A DNA stretch of 25,481 bases. It comes from Hyphochytrium catenoides. Its lineage: Eukaryota; Sar; Hyphochytriomycetes; Hyphochytriales; Hyphochytriaceae. Shown here one piece after another: positions 8,516 to 18,184 of this stretch. Positions within the stretch are counted from its first letter, which is position 1. Every line of letters starts with the position of its first letter. Where the stretch lies: the NCBI GenBank assembly GCA_900088475.1, contig FLMG01001475.1:1-25481 (forward strand), read 5' to 3'. The notes under the pieces are model-generated. The model saw only the letters and a list, made by a program, of their open reading frames with translations. It made no database searches and was not told where the DNA came from. A program made the translations under genes and the position numbers.

Positions 8516-10417
8516 ATGACTCGCGGAGGAGTTTCCACCAAGGATCTTCCTGCTGCTGTACCCAAAGAAGAGCAGCAGCCTCGTGGTGGTGGCTGTCAGC
8601 AGTCATCATCATCATCCATTGTCATTTACACATACATGGATGATATTGACAAACTGGAGTCTGAACATTTGGTTTGCTCCATCTGCCACGAACCCATGAT
8701 AAACCCTGTGTTGATACCGCACTGTGGCCACCTATTTTGTAGACATTGTATTGTGGACTGGATAAGTAGGCACTCCACGTGTCCAATGTGCAACGGCGAT
8801 GCAGGAACTGTGGATAGCTTGGCACAAGCACCAGCTTTCTTCTCCGACCGTCTCAACAATTTGCCGGTACTCTGTCCCAGCAGCGGTTGCAGCGTTGTCA
8901 GAAAAGAGCTTGAATCCCATCTGGTGTCGTGTCCTACGACTTGTAGGGAGAACTGTGGGCGTAGGATGGTCCCGGCTGAGTTGGAGCAGCATTACTTGGT
9001 AGACTGCCCAAACTCTACGGTAGTATGCCCGATGGTTAAGTTGTCCTGCTCTTGGCGAGGACCAAGGAAACGTCTCGAGGAGCATCTTCCTAAATGTCAA
9101 CATACGCCTCCGGAGGTTCTTGTTTGTTTCCGACAGTTAGAGGAGCTGTCCTTACGGTTGATGCAGCACGAGGAAAACACGAAGTCTCTCCAGGCAAAGT
9201 ATGAAGCTGACCTTCAAGCTTTGGATATCTTCTGGCGGGAGAAAAGTGAGCGTGACGCACTGGCTCTCCAGCAGTTGCAAGGACAGGTGGCACTGTGTAC
9301 CTTGGATCGCAGTCACCTCACCGATGTCCAGAATAGCGTTTCTCAGATCACGCGCTGGACTACAGGGCTGGACCTCCTTCCTCGCACAAAGCAATTTGTG
9401 GGCACAGTTGGCAGCCAGTTTATGGGATTTGATTCTACATCTGTCTATTACCTGAGTACTTATACTTCACAAAGAACTTCCGTTTCGAAGCAAGCATGCG
9501 TCCTTAGACGTGCAACTTTCACGGATCCTGTTGGCGCAAAGGTCGAGATGGACTTTCAAATCGAAAAACTATGGTGTCATGGCGGGAAACTGATTCTCTG
9601 GGGTAGACCTTCCAGAGATACCTCTGAATACTGTTTGCGTCTCTTAGACCCGTCCACCTTGGATCGGATTGGGAATGACTTTCAGCCTTGGTCAGCAATA
9701 AGGGAAGGTCTGCAACCCCAAGTCCCTCTGGGAGCAGACGGTTTTCTGTTTTTGCACAGTGCTCAAAGTAATAGCATGAAGCAGAATCGCTTTTACTATT
9801 GGAACTATACGGAGGACAAGTGGGAAGAAGTACCTTTTACTTGCCTCGGAGAGCCGAAGATTGGGGTACTGGGATCAACGTACGCGATTGCGGATGAGAG
9901 CGCCATCAGACTATGGCATGGTCATCCTCACGCCAGTTGTCCAACTCTGACCCTGCCGCAACAAGGGCGGTCTTCCACAACAAAGCTCTTGCGGAGCAAA
10001 CTTTTTGTAGAGAAGGTTGAGAAACACACTTTTGTTCTCTATGTGTCTTGCTACCAGGATTCTCAAGCTGCAGAACCGACGTGGTGGGAGTTTATCAGGT
10101 GGAACGTGGACACTGATGAATCTCTAATGCATCGCACAACAAAAACCTGCTGTGGGGGTCCCTGTGATTGGTGCTTCCCATCCTTTGACTTGAAGTACCT
10201 TTTTCACCTGGACGCCTTGAAGGTAACCCGATATGACCTTACGACAGCAAATCGTGATAGCGTCTCAGTGGGATCAGTACCTCCTGGTGGCAACTTTCAA
10301 GTGTCGTTATCGGAGGACATGAACCTAGTATGCTACCGCGGCGATTACAGCCTGAATGTCTTCTCTCTAGAGAGCCTTAGAAAGGATAGTGCTCAATTTT
10401 TTGAGTTCCAAGGATAA
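8516..10417 (+). CDS. RING finger / TRAF-type zinc finger protein, probable E3 ubiquitin ligase
   Basis: This is a 633-residue intronless frame. Residues 54-92 form a C3HC4 RING (C54, C57, C70, H72, C75, C78, C89, C92) with the usual spacing, which in this family recruits ubiquitin-conjugating enzymes. Three TRAF-type fingers follow: C120/C125/H135/C139, C143/C147/H159/C164 and C171/C178/H190/C194. About 204-262 is charged and heptad-like, probably a coiled coil for oligomerisation. The C-terminal half (about 280-633) shows no MATH/TRAF-C signature. It has repeated Trp/Tyr-rich beta-like units every 40-50 residues (around 351-392, 403-440, 448-480, 490-540, 557-590 and 593-620), resembling a Kelch-like propeller. 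A Cys cluster (C545, C546, C550, C553) interrupts it. The first 40 residues are low complexity, so translation could start at M41 (8636), just before the RING. The product is probably cytosolic and its substrate is unknown. Confidence 0.88.
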   Translation: MTRGGVSTKDLPAAVPKEEQQPRGGGCQQSSSSSIVIYTYMDDIDKLESEHLVCSICHEPMINPVLIPHCGHLFCRHCIVDWISRHSTCPMCNGDAGTVDSLAQAPAFFSDRLNNLPVLCPSSGCSVVRKELESHLVSCPTTCRENCGRRMVPAELEQHYLVDCPNSTVVCPMVKLSCSWRGPRKRLEEHLPKCQHTPPEVLVCFRQLEELSLRLMQHEENTKSLQAKYEADLQALDIFWREKSERDALALQQLQGQVALCTLDRSHLTDVQNSVSQITRWTTGLDLLPRTKQFVGTVGSQFMGFDSTSVYYLSTYTSQRTSVSKQACVLRRATFTDPVGAKVEMDFQIEKLWCHGGKLILWGRPSRDTSEYCLRLLDPSTLDRIGNDFQPWSAIREGLQPQVPLGADGFLFLHSAQSNSMKQNRFYYWNYTEDKWEEVPFTCLGEPKIGVLGSTYAIADESAIRLWHGHPHASCPTLTLPQQGRSSTTKLLRSKLFVEKVEKHTFVLYVSCYQDSQAAEPTWWEFIRWNVDTDESLMHRTTKTCCGGPCDWCFPSFDLKYLFHLDALKVTRYDLTTANRDSVSVGSVPPGGNFQVSLSEDMNLVCYRGDYSLNVFSLESLRKDSAQFFEFQG

Positions 10418-11799
10418 CGAACCTACCTATATAGTGCTGAGTTTCCGACATATGGAAGCAAAGTTAGTACTACCATGGGCGTACACTGCATGTGTACCAC
10501 GTCTCTTAAAAAACAGCTATGGATGTAGCCCAACTTCAAAAGTCCTATCAAATGGACCGAGCGTCGAATAGCCCTCTGATTCCACTTTCTATTTTCTCGT
10601 CTGTAACGCTGTCGCACAGGCCCAGATTCTGATGATGCTTTCTGATACCGAGCATTTATGTTAGAAGATACCTGCATAGTGCAGCAAGATGAAGTAGGCA
10701 TAGAGATACGTGTCAGACCTTTCGTCTTCTGGGCAATAGTCAGCCCCTCCTTTCATTTGTTTCTAACTAGTATTTTTTATGCTCCAGCCCAATGTGAATG
10801 AGCTCGGGTGGTTCAGGTGCTGTCCAAGCCTCCTCTCCTCAGCGCCTCCTATGCACGGAGGACAGCTCCCATAGCCTTGTCCAGCACCTCGTCCACTATC
10901 TCCTCTTCTCTCCTTTCCATCCCTATAGATACTGTCCTGTAGGCTGCGGTGGTATCGTGCCATCATCCCATCCCTTCTCTCGTGGCAGGCCCCACAAATG
11001 CCTGGCACCCCTCTGCCCTCCTAGTGCGATTGCCTCTTCTTCTACTTCTTTTTGTTCTCCTCCCCCTACTACTATACCCTCTCTGCCCCTGCCAACCTCT
11101 CTCTTTCTTCTGCTCTCCCCGCCCCCTCCCGCTCCCCTTGTCCCTGGCTCAGCTCCCCCTGGCATTAGATTGACCCCTCTCACTCTTTTCCTCGTCCTTC
11201 TATCTCACCTGCTACCCCCACTACTACCAGTATCCTTCCCTCGAGTGCCCTTACCAGCTCATCATCAGCCCCGCTACTGCCTCTCCTCCCTCCTGACCTT
11301 GCTTGTCCTCTCGCTACTTGTGCTCATCGTCTCAGCCGATCAAACGTTTTCCAGCACCTGCAAAACCTTCACCGCTCTGAATGCTCCCATCCTGCCCTTC
11401 TCTCCTTCCTGTCTTAACAGGGCCGCGCCTACCATTAGTCGGGCACTTCGCCCGCTTTCCCGGACCCAGGCCTGATCTCTCTCCCCTAGCAGCTTCTTCC
11501 AGCCCTACTACCGACCCCTCCTCGACCTCTGTTCCCTCGGCATCACCTCCCTGGTTCCTCCTCGCTCTGTCCTCCCTTCTCCATCCCCCTCTTCCTCTAT
11601 TGCCCTCATCTGCGCCTCCCGCCCGGGGCACCTCTCCTTCCTCTTCCCCACCCGGCGCTCCTCTCTCTGGATCTTTCTTCTTTCTCCTTCCCTGATCTGT
11701 CCCTGCGGCCTGAGCCTCACCTTCCTTCTCTACTGGACATCTGCCAGCTCCCATGCCGGTCCGTCCAAAAGCCCCCTTCGCTGGTCCTGAATGAGTGCG
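10418..11799. other. Unassigned DNA and pyrimidine-rich retroelement leader
   Basis: 10418-10797 holds nothing I can support. From 10798 the plus strand is strongly pyrimidine-rich and stays open to 11475, coding for proline, serine and leucine-rich low complexity. A Cys/His-containing stretch near 10930-11010 (CPVGCGG ... SRGRPHKC) could be the remnant of an N-terminal zinc-finger region of the retroelement that follows, since such proteins often begin with one before a Pro/Ser-rich linker. That link is inference. Minus-strand frames here are mirror images of the low complexity. Confidence 0.4.
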
Positions 11800-13467
11800 C
11801 CGTATCGTTTGGCTCACTCCTGAGACCCTGTGTCACTCCTCGAAACTGTTCCTCCACTTCTCGGTCTCTGCTCTTCCTCTTCCCCAAAGCTGTGCTCCGA
11901 TGGTCCCGCCCTGTCCGCGGAGGTCACAAGCGTCGTCGGGCTAGGAATGCTAGTCTGTCGCTGGTGAATCCCCACCGCCTCTCTCGGTGGCAAGCTGGTG
12001 ATTTCTGGGGTCTACGGGACGACGAGGCGTGTGCCGCCTGCCCCCTGCCGTCACCGCCCTCTTCCCAGCAAGACGTTCACAATCTGACCGCCTTAGGTGG
12101 AATCTCCTCATCTATCCAGGCAAACGTCCGACGAGCGCCCAAGCTTGCCGACGAAGAAGGTTTGTTGACGAAGCTGTCGCGGCCCTGGTGTCCAATGGTA
12201 TCGCTGCTCCCTCGGAGGAAACTCTCTCGTCTATCCTTAGGGCCAAGCACCCCGAGGGTGCCGCCCTAGCTAGACGTGTCTCCCTCGTCGTTTTCTCCCT
12301 TCTTAGTTCCCCTGATGATGCTTTCTCTTCTTCCTTCTCTGCTTCTTATGTCACTGCTAAGCTCTCTTCTTTCCCTCCTCCTGGCTCAGCGGCTGGCGCC
12401 TCTCAATTACGACCGTAACCTTGGTCTTGCTACTGCCTCTTCCATCGCCATCCCTGCTTATCTTGGCTCTCTTGGTGCCTCTGCCACCCTAGTTGCTCAG
12501 TTCTTCCGTTTGCCGGACGTCAAGGCTTAGTCGCCTCCACTGGTCGCCCAGCTTCTCGATGCCTTCTGTACCGCCAACGATGTGCACGATGTGAAGCTGC
12601 GTCAGACCTTTCCCTGGTCTTTTGGCCCAGGAACATCTGCAACGGTACCTGTCCCGCTTTGTGTGGGTGTCGGCTTCCAATGTTCTCCTCTCTTCTTCTG
12701 GCCTAGACTTGCGCTCACAAGCTCGCTTGCGGGCTGCTTCCCTCCCACACGCAGGGGCTTTCCTTCGGGCTGCCCCTATTCCTTGGCTGCAATTGAACGT
12801 CTCTTCTCCGCTGGTGTTCCGAGTGATGCTGTGCCAATTTCTAGGTATCCCTCTCGTGCGCACTCCAGCCTCTTGCCTGTCTTGTGCCCGTCCAATAATG
12901 GATGCCTTCGGCGATCTTGGCACAGTCTGTCGTTGAGGCGGTGGCGCTCAATAACGTCACCGCCGCGTCCAGGACCTTCTCTTTCATGCCTTCGGGATTC
13001 TGGTCTCAAAGTCTCCCGCGAACATCACCACCTCGTTCCGCGCTCCTATCAGAAGCCCGGAGATTTTTTGGTTTGTGGAGCTTCAGCTTCCTTTCAGTAC
13101 TCGGCCTTTGATTAACCTTCACGGATTCGCTGCAATCCATAACCCTTCCCTATGCAGCAGTCCATGCCGGCTATCAAGGCCATTTGTCTGTGAAAGCGAA
13201 GGTGAGGAAGTATGAGGGTCCCTGGCAGGCTGTGGGGCTACTGCTTGTGCCGCTAGTCTGAGAATCTTTTGGTGGTGCTACCTGGACTCTGTGCAAAAGC
13301 TGGTCAAGCTTCAGTGTGATCGTGCCGCCGCTCTTAAGACGTCGCGTCCTCTTGGTCATTGGTCCCCGTTGGCCTAGGTTCTGACTCGTCACACTAGAAT
13401 CTCTTTCGCCATCCATGAAGAGAATGCGCTACAGATTCTGAAGCTCAACCGTCGGACCCCGCCCTAG
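11800..13467 (+). mobile_element. Degenerate retroelement ORF lacking its reverse transcriptase core
   Basis: Conserved blocks of a widespread retroelement protein family (RVT_1 type, probably non-LTR) can be read in order but in changing frames. FPKAVLR with RGGHKRRR lies at 11877-11940, RWQAGDFWGLRDDE near 11985-12030, IAAPSEETLSSILRAKHP at about 12200-12252 and FPPPGSAAGASQLRP at 12371-12415. Immediately after come the post-RT blocks: GLATASSIAIPAYLGS from 12423, RLRAASLPHAGAFLRAAP at about 12727-12780, a Cys-x2-Cys ... FGD ... C knuckle at about 12878-12935, then SREHHHLVP, KPGDFLV and LTFTDSLQS. The final RISFAIHEENALQ block ends at TAG 13467. The block before the RT palm abuts the block after it at about 12415-12420, so the catalytic domain is absent. 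In-frame stops (for example near 13240 and 13376) and several frameshifts show it is inactive. Family recognition is from memory of block motifs. Confidence 0.72.
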
Positions 13468-13787
13468 CTTGCATTATTGACCGCGATGATGATGAGGTCT
13501 ACGCGCCGCGCCCCTTTCTTCTTCTCCTTCTCCGTCTCCTATCCTATCGCCGAAGAGATCAACTATGATTCTTCTTCCTTTTCCGACATTGATGGTGAAG
13601 AAGGAGGGAGAACGCGTTGTAGAGTCCAGGGCTTTGTCGCTCTCGTCTCCTCTTCTTTTCTCTTCTTCTTCTTCTCCTTCTTCATTCACTTCCTCTTAGT
13701 TGATCAAGATATAGCCATAGACGAATATAACACCAGGTAATAGTATAATTCACTATTAGAGACTATAATATATGAGAACAGGAGATA
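13468..13787. other. Retroelement 3' flank, low complexity
   Basis: GATGATGATGAGG follows the retroelement stop. CTT/TTC-rich sequence runs from about 13650 to 13700. No gene, poly(A) tail or clear target-site duplication is visible. Confidence 0.4.
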
Positions 13788-14210
13788 ATGGGGAGAGAAG
13801 GGAGAGGAAAGACTTGTTTCCTACTCCGTAACACCTGGTACTACGTTAGATCTACTAATAGATTGCGAGTCAGAAGCGCGAGGAGACTCATAAGAGAAAA
13901 AGCATAGACGCGGAGGGAAAGAAAGAAGCAAAGCAGACATTCCGGGGAGAGACAAAACAGTTGTTACGCCCATCGTAGCGGTTCTTGATAGTCACCACCA
14001 GTCAGCGTAACCGGAAACGTACGAAGCCAACGAGTCTCTCTAAGAACCGCCAACGCCTCCGCCTGGACCACGTGCCAGAGTTTCTACATAGAACGACATG
14101 CCACTCTGGACACACTACTTTCTCTCAAGACAAGATTCCCTTTAGCAGCTTCTTCTCTCTTCCTATCCTTCTTTCATCAATTGTTGTCCAAATCCTCATT
14201 CCTCCTGTGA
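13788..14210 (+). CDS. Candidate spliced hypothetical gene
   Basis: I do not recognise a family. ATG at 13788 opens a frame starting MGREGRGKTCFLL. Removing 13845-13861 (17 nt, containing TACTAAT before the AG) leads in phase to a lysine-rich segment with SQKREETHKRKSIDAEGK. Removing 13975-14005 (31 nt, GTAGCG donor) then leads to a segment with RTANASAWTTCQSFYIER and a hydrophobic, serine-rich tail ending at TGA 14208-14210. The model gives 375 nt and 124 residues. Other frames are also open here, and an uninterrupted 13985-14227 frame overlaps the last exon. The gene is therefore a hypothesis resting on peptide appearance and phase agreement only. Confidence 0.25.
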
Positions 14211-15064
14211 GACTCTTCTTCTACTGATAGTAGTCTGAAAGTCTTCCTCAATTCTTCATCGTCTAGCTTAAGAACTAGGACTTGGCACTGTTAGCCACCG
14301 CATGCAGCAGTAGTAATAGGCACAGCACGATAGCAAGTACTTTTACATTCTCCATCTCTCCTATCGATCGAGGAGCTCGCGCTCTTCCAGTTCGGCAGAC
14401 ACTCTGCTATTTCCCCTCAACCACAGAGGTTATGGTAGGAGTCACTCACCATCGCTTATAATAGAAGCTCTCATTCAAAATTCCCAGCTTCATCAAAAGC
14501 GGTAGACTAATCTACAAGGCGCGCACAGAGAGGGTTGTGCCACTATCTCTTGCCCTGCTACAGTTATGCCCACTGCTAACATAATGCTCTACGTGTAGGT
14601 TGGGAGGGAATCCGGTGTGCCTGACCACTCCAGCTATGAAGAGTTGAAAGATCACACTACTATCCTGTGGCTAATGTACTTCATGGGCGAATATAGTAAC
14701 AGCTCTTTTGAGAGGAGAAACAGCTTTCGCCATTTTCGACATAACTCCTCGACGGCTGGGAGTTAGAAGGTGCCCTTGAAATATGTTGCCCCTGAACTAT
14801 ATGGCTAGCAGAACTCACGACGGTTTGTCCATGGAGTGTCCTGGGAACAGACGCCACTTGCTCTTGCTTAGGTTGGGCAAAATAGTGGCGCAACCCTTTA
14901 GATTATCATTGTAGGAATCCAGTACTTACAACCGTTTGCGTTCAGAACAGTCCCTCTGAGCGTAACACAGTAGAAGTGAGCCAAAAAGCACTAATGCTAC
15001 TATGGTTATTCGGTACTAGTAACCTACTAGTTTCTACCTTATCACCTTATTACCTCCAAGATCC
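14211..15064. other. Intergenic with a possible minus-strand exon
   Basis: Most of this stretch has no supported gene. On the minus strand, a frame from about 14895 down to 14681 contains YFAQPKQEQVASVPRTLHGQ. It is preceded by a 34-nt interval (14929-14896) with a consensus GTAAGT donor and AAAG acceptor. Removing the interval joins it in phase to a further open stretch up to about 14990. No start codon or downstream continuation is clear. Confidence 0.25.
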
Positions 15065-16255
15065 GTAACGTTAAAGATGTTCCTGTCTCTCCCTTCACTG
15101 TCATGCCACTCATCTATCTTCCTCTGTCTTCTGGGTAACCTAAGAGCTATGCAGGCACTCGTATCTCCTTCTCCCACTGTCTTTTACCTTTCTGACCGCC
15201 TCTGGTCGAACCTTCTCTTCTCCTAATTCACTCATTCTCTTGCATGACGTTTCCTATAACAACTGATATCTCACCACTACTAGAACTACTACTATGGCGT
15301 TTTGCTCTACTACTGACCGACTTCTACTGTTTTGTCTCTCCCTGGGATGCCTGCTTTGTTTTTTCCTCTGTCTTTTGCTTTCTCTTATGAGGCTCCTCGC
15401 CCTTGCTGACTCGCAATCAACTAGTAGTTCTTCCGTAGTACCAGGAGTTACGGAGTCGGAGACTAGGGCCTTTCCTTCTCTCCTCTTCCCATTTTCTCTC
15501 CCTTGTTCTCACGCACTCTCTCTCGGTCTCTCTCTCCCTCTCCCTCTCTTTTTTTCTCTCGACTTTTCTCTTTCTCTCCGTCTTTCTGTTCTGTCTCTCT
15601 CTTTGTCAAACGTCTCGGACTAGGCCAAACGAGGACCCCATGCTAGCTACAAGTCGTAATGGCTGGGAAGGAGAGCAGCAGCTTCCTTAGAGCGACCCCC
15701 GACAGGCCAAAAGAGAGACACGGGCTGGTAGTGATGGGCTGGTAGATGATGGGAGAAAGGCTTGTCAGAGACGTTACCCAGCGTGTGGCCGTGGCTCCAA
15801 ATATAGATCTGCAAAAATAACGGAAGGGGCGGCCAGTGGTGGTTAAGGGCATGGTGGTCTCACCCTGGCCCATCAGTAACGTCCTGCAGCCGGCCGCTGC
15901 TTCACTTGTTTGATGAATGAGTTCCATCTGCTATCTCCAAGTGTGTACACCTCCAAGGGAGGGCATGATGAATGGTTGAGCAGAAGAAGGGATGGGTTTT
16001 TTGAACTTAGATAAGCCAAAGAGCCTGGCTCTCGTGTCCTTTTTGAACATTCGGAGTGATGTTCAGGACTTCTGGTACCTTCTTAACCATGGATGGAGCA
16101 CGAAGTACGGTACAATCTCATGGTAGTCGTCGCCTTTACAGCCTGACGGGCTGCTCAAGGACGATGTACTGTGCCACAGCTGCGCCTTAGGTCGACTCAT
16201 CACCAAATAGCTTCCTAGCTGTTCTTTCGTTGTTTGAGTGCCCGAGCTCCCTGCA

Positions 16256-16388
16256 TATTCACTCAGTTCTCTGGTTTCTTACTCTTCTCGTCCTCTGTCT
16301 CCCTCCTGCCCTCTGTCTTCAATATGCCGTCTCTCTATTCTACCTGCTCCATACATTGCGCATCGCTAGCCTTCAGGCCGCCAAAATC
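16256..16388 (+). other. Conserved hydrophobic reading frame upstream of copy B
   Basis: This is the counterpart of the 3101-3240 segment. It encodes WFLTLLVLCLPPALC, then QYAV and T-L-R-I-A-S-L-Q before entering the TC microsatellite. It preserves the same frame as copy A across indels of multiples of three. There is no in-frame ATG. Confidence 0.3.
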
Positions 16389-16430
16389 TCTCTCTCTCTT
16401 CTCTGTCTCTCTCTCCTCTCTCTGTGTCTT

Positions 16431-16432
<2 letters not shown>

Positions 16433-16469
<37 letters not shown>
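16433..16469. repeat. (TC)n microsatellite
   Basis: A pure TC run of 37 nt lies in a longer pyrimidine tract (about 16384-16480), about 140 bp before the start codon of copy B. It is roughly twice the length of the matching run in copy A. As a polypyrimidine tract it could affect promoter structure or splicing. Confidence 0.95.
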
Positions 16470-16472
<3 letters not shown>

Positions 16473-16510
16473 CCCCCCTATGTTCCCGCATCTGCACTTC
16501 CTTTGACGAC

Positions 16511-16606
16511 TAGCAGCGCCAAAAATAAGTCGGTCTAGATTGCAACTTTCCTCTTTGCTCCAACAGCTGCTGAAAACATTTCTAACCACTGGCGTGCTCA
16601 GCAAAC
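16511..16606 (+). promoter_or_regulatory. Conserved proximal upstream region of permease B
   Basis: The region is near-identical to 3368-3462, including GCCAAAAATAAGTC and TCTAGATTGCAACTTTC, and ends directly at the ATG. Its conservation exceeds that of the sequence further upstream, which fits a core promoter or 5' untranslated region. No defined element was identified. Confidence 0.45.
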
Positions 16607-18184
16607 ATGAGCGCTAGCGGCAAGCTTTCGACAAGGAAAGATGAATCGCTAAATGGCACGGGCGTGGCCCAGTTAAGCAAGGAGGACCAGCAATCGGATC
16701 CTAAGGCGTACAGCCCAGGCCGCGCTGATGTTTGGATGCTAGGTCTCACCATCGTCATCGGTGGACAGTACTTCAGTTGGAATGCAGGCCTGGCCGCGGG
16801 TGTCTATAGCTATCTCTTCTGCTACATCCTCACGTCGGCTGGCTATATCATTCTTTGCTTCTGCACGGCCGAGCTCAGTGGCAATCTTCCTTTTGCTGGA
16901 GGCTCCTATGGTCTCTGCAGATGTACGCTAGGGTTCCTACCAGCCTTCCTGATTGGTGGCGCTGAAGCGCTAGAGTATATCGCCTACGTCGCAATTTCTG
17001 TCGTGTCGTTCATTCGCATGATAGTCATGGCTGCACCTAGTCTTGAAGGTTATGAGCCATTGCTCTGGCTGCTATTCTATCTCAGCGCCCTGCCTATCCA
17101 CATCCTGGGCGGCAGGACCTTCTGGTACTTTAACTGGATCATCGGCGTCCCATCTACGATTATCCTGTTGATCTACTGCTTCGGCTCGCTTCCCTATGTG
17201 GACTATGCTGTGAACTTGGCTGCTCACGGTATCGGTGAGTTTGAGGGCGGCATGGATCGCTTTATGAAGATGCTGCCCATTGCTCCGTGGTTCTATGTTG
17301 GTGTCGAGGCGTTGCCCATGGTCTGCGATCAGGTTCGTCAGCCAAAGAAGGTTGTTCCGTTCGCGCAGGCTCTCTGTGTGTTGACTCTGTTTGTGACGGG
17401 CACCATGACGTACTTCATCACGGTCTCTTTGCCTCCACCTGAGGAGTTTGACGATGAAGGCAATAGGATCCGTATCTCTAGCGTCCTGCTTCCCTTCGAC
17501 AACGGCTTCACGCGCATGTTTGACATGAGGAAGACCTACGCGACGATTCTTTCTCTACCTGCGACATACGCTACGGCTTTCGGGTTTATGTGGTGCTACG
17601 GCAAGCTGATCTTGGCTATGGCAAACTCACGGCTGCTGCCTCCCAAGCTGGGAGAGATGTCTAGGTTTAATACTCCTGCTCTTGGCATCACCGCTGGCAC
17701 TCTTCTGAGCTATCTGATGTGCTTACTGGTTGCCTTCATCCCCGTGGTCGAGCAGTATCTCTTTAACATTTGTATCATGAGTGGCTTTGCCGCGTACATC
17801 GGTCGACTGGTCGGATACATTGCCATGAAGAAGAACTATTTCAAGTCAAACAACGCCAGCACGTTCCGTAACCCTTTTGGCATTCCTGGGGCGCTCGTCG
17901 GGCTTGTTATCTGGACCATGTCACTGGTGGGCTCGCTTGGCTTCCAAGGGCGTGCCTTCTACGACGCTCTAATCTTTTTCTTGGTCTTCATTGGAATGGT
18001 GGTTTACTACTATGCTTATGCAAGGACCCGCCAGACATTATCTGCAGAAGAGAACAAAGTGCTACTGGTTGCGCATGTGATGAGGTTCAATAAGAGTAAC
18101 ACGAAGAACAGGAGTTCCGACAAGAAGATACATGCCTCCAACCACTCTCAGTCGACTCACAAGTCTAAAGGTTCTTCTAGCTAA
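16607..18184 (+). CDS. APC-superfamily permease, copy B (ethanolamine/amino-acid permease-like)
   Basis: This is an intact 525-residue intronless transporter, expected to move an amine or amino acid across a membrane. About twelve hydrophobic segments run from residue 42 to 472. Family features include IGGQYFSWNAGLAAG (51-65) in helix 1, where APC carriers bind substrate, and FAGGSYGLCRCTLGFLPAF (96-114) with its Gly-rich entry to helix 3. Others are the PWFYVGVEALPMVCDQVRQP stretch (227-246) and YGKLILAMANSRLLPP (331-346). These fit the ethanolamine-permease branch better than classical yeast amino-acid permeases, though the substrate cannot be told. The N terminus (1-40) is hydrophilic. The C-terminal tail (about 475-525) is basic and rich in Ser, His and Lys (NHSQSTHKSKGSSS), conserved in all three copies and probably cytosolic. 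Start choice follows the shared ATG in copy A. Of A and B, only this one is intact. Confidence 0.88.
   Translation: MSASGKLSTRKDESLNGTGVAQLSKEDQQSDPKAYSPGRADVWMLGLTIVIGGQYFSWNAGLAAGVYSYLFCYILTSAGYIILCFCTAELSGNLPFAGGSYGLCRCTLGFLPAFLIGGAEALEYIAYVAISVVSFIRMIVMAAPSLEGYEPLLWLLFYLSALPIHILGGRTFWYFNWIIGVPSTIILLIYCFGSLPYVDYAVNLAAHGIGEFEGGMDRFMKMLPIAPWFYVGVEALPMVCDQVRQPKKVVPFAQALCVLTLFVTGTMTYFITVSLPPPEEFDDEGNRIRISSVLLPFDNGFTRMFDMRKTYATILSLPATYATAFGFMWCYGKLILAMANSRLLPPKLGEMSRFNTPALGITAGTLLSYLMCLLVAFIPVVEQYLFNICIMSGFAAYIGRLVGYIAMKKNYFKSNNASTFRNPFGIPGALVGLVIWTMSLVGSLGFQGRAFYDALIFFLVFIGMVVYYYAYARTRQTLSAEENKVLLVAHVMRFNKSNTKNRSSDKKIHASNHSQSTHKSKGSSS

Noticed and set aside
9201-9455. Additional frames overlapping the RING gene on both strands
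   Set aside because: They are shadows of the 633-codon gene, with no independent features.
10923-11183. Gly/Arg-rich minus-strand frames opposite the pyrimidine-rich tract (also 11332-11817)
   Set aside because: They are mirror images of low-complexity sequence. The coherent retroelement blocks lie on the plus strand.
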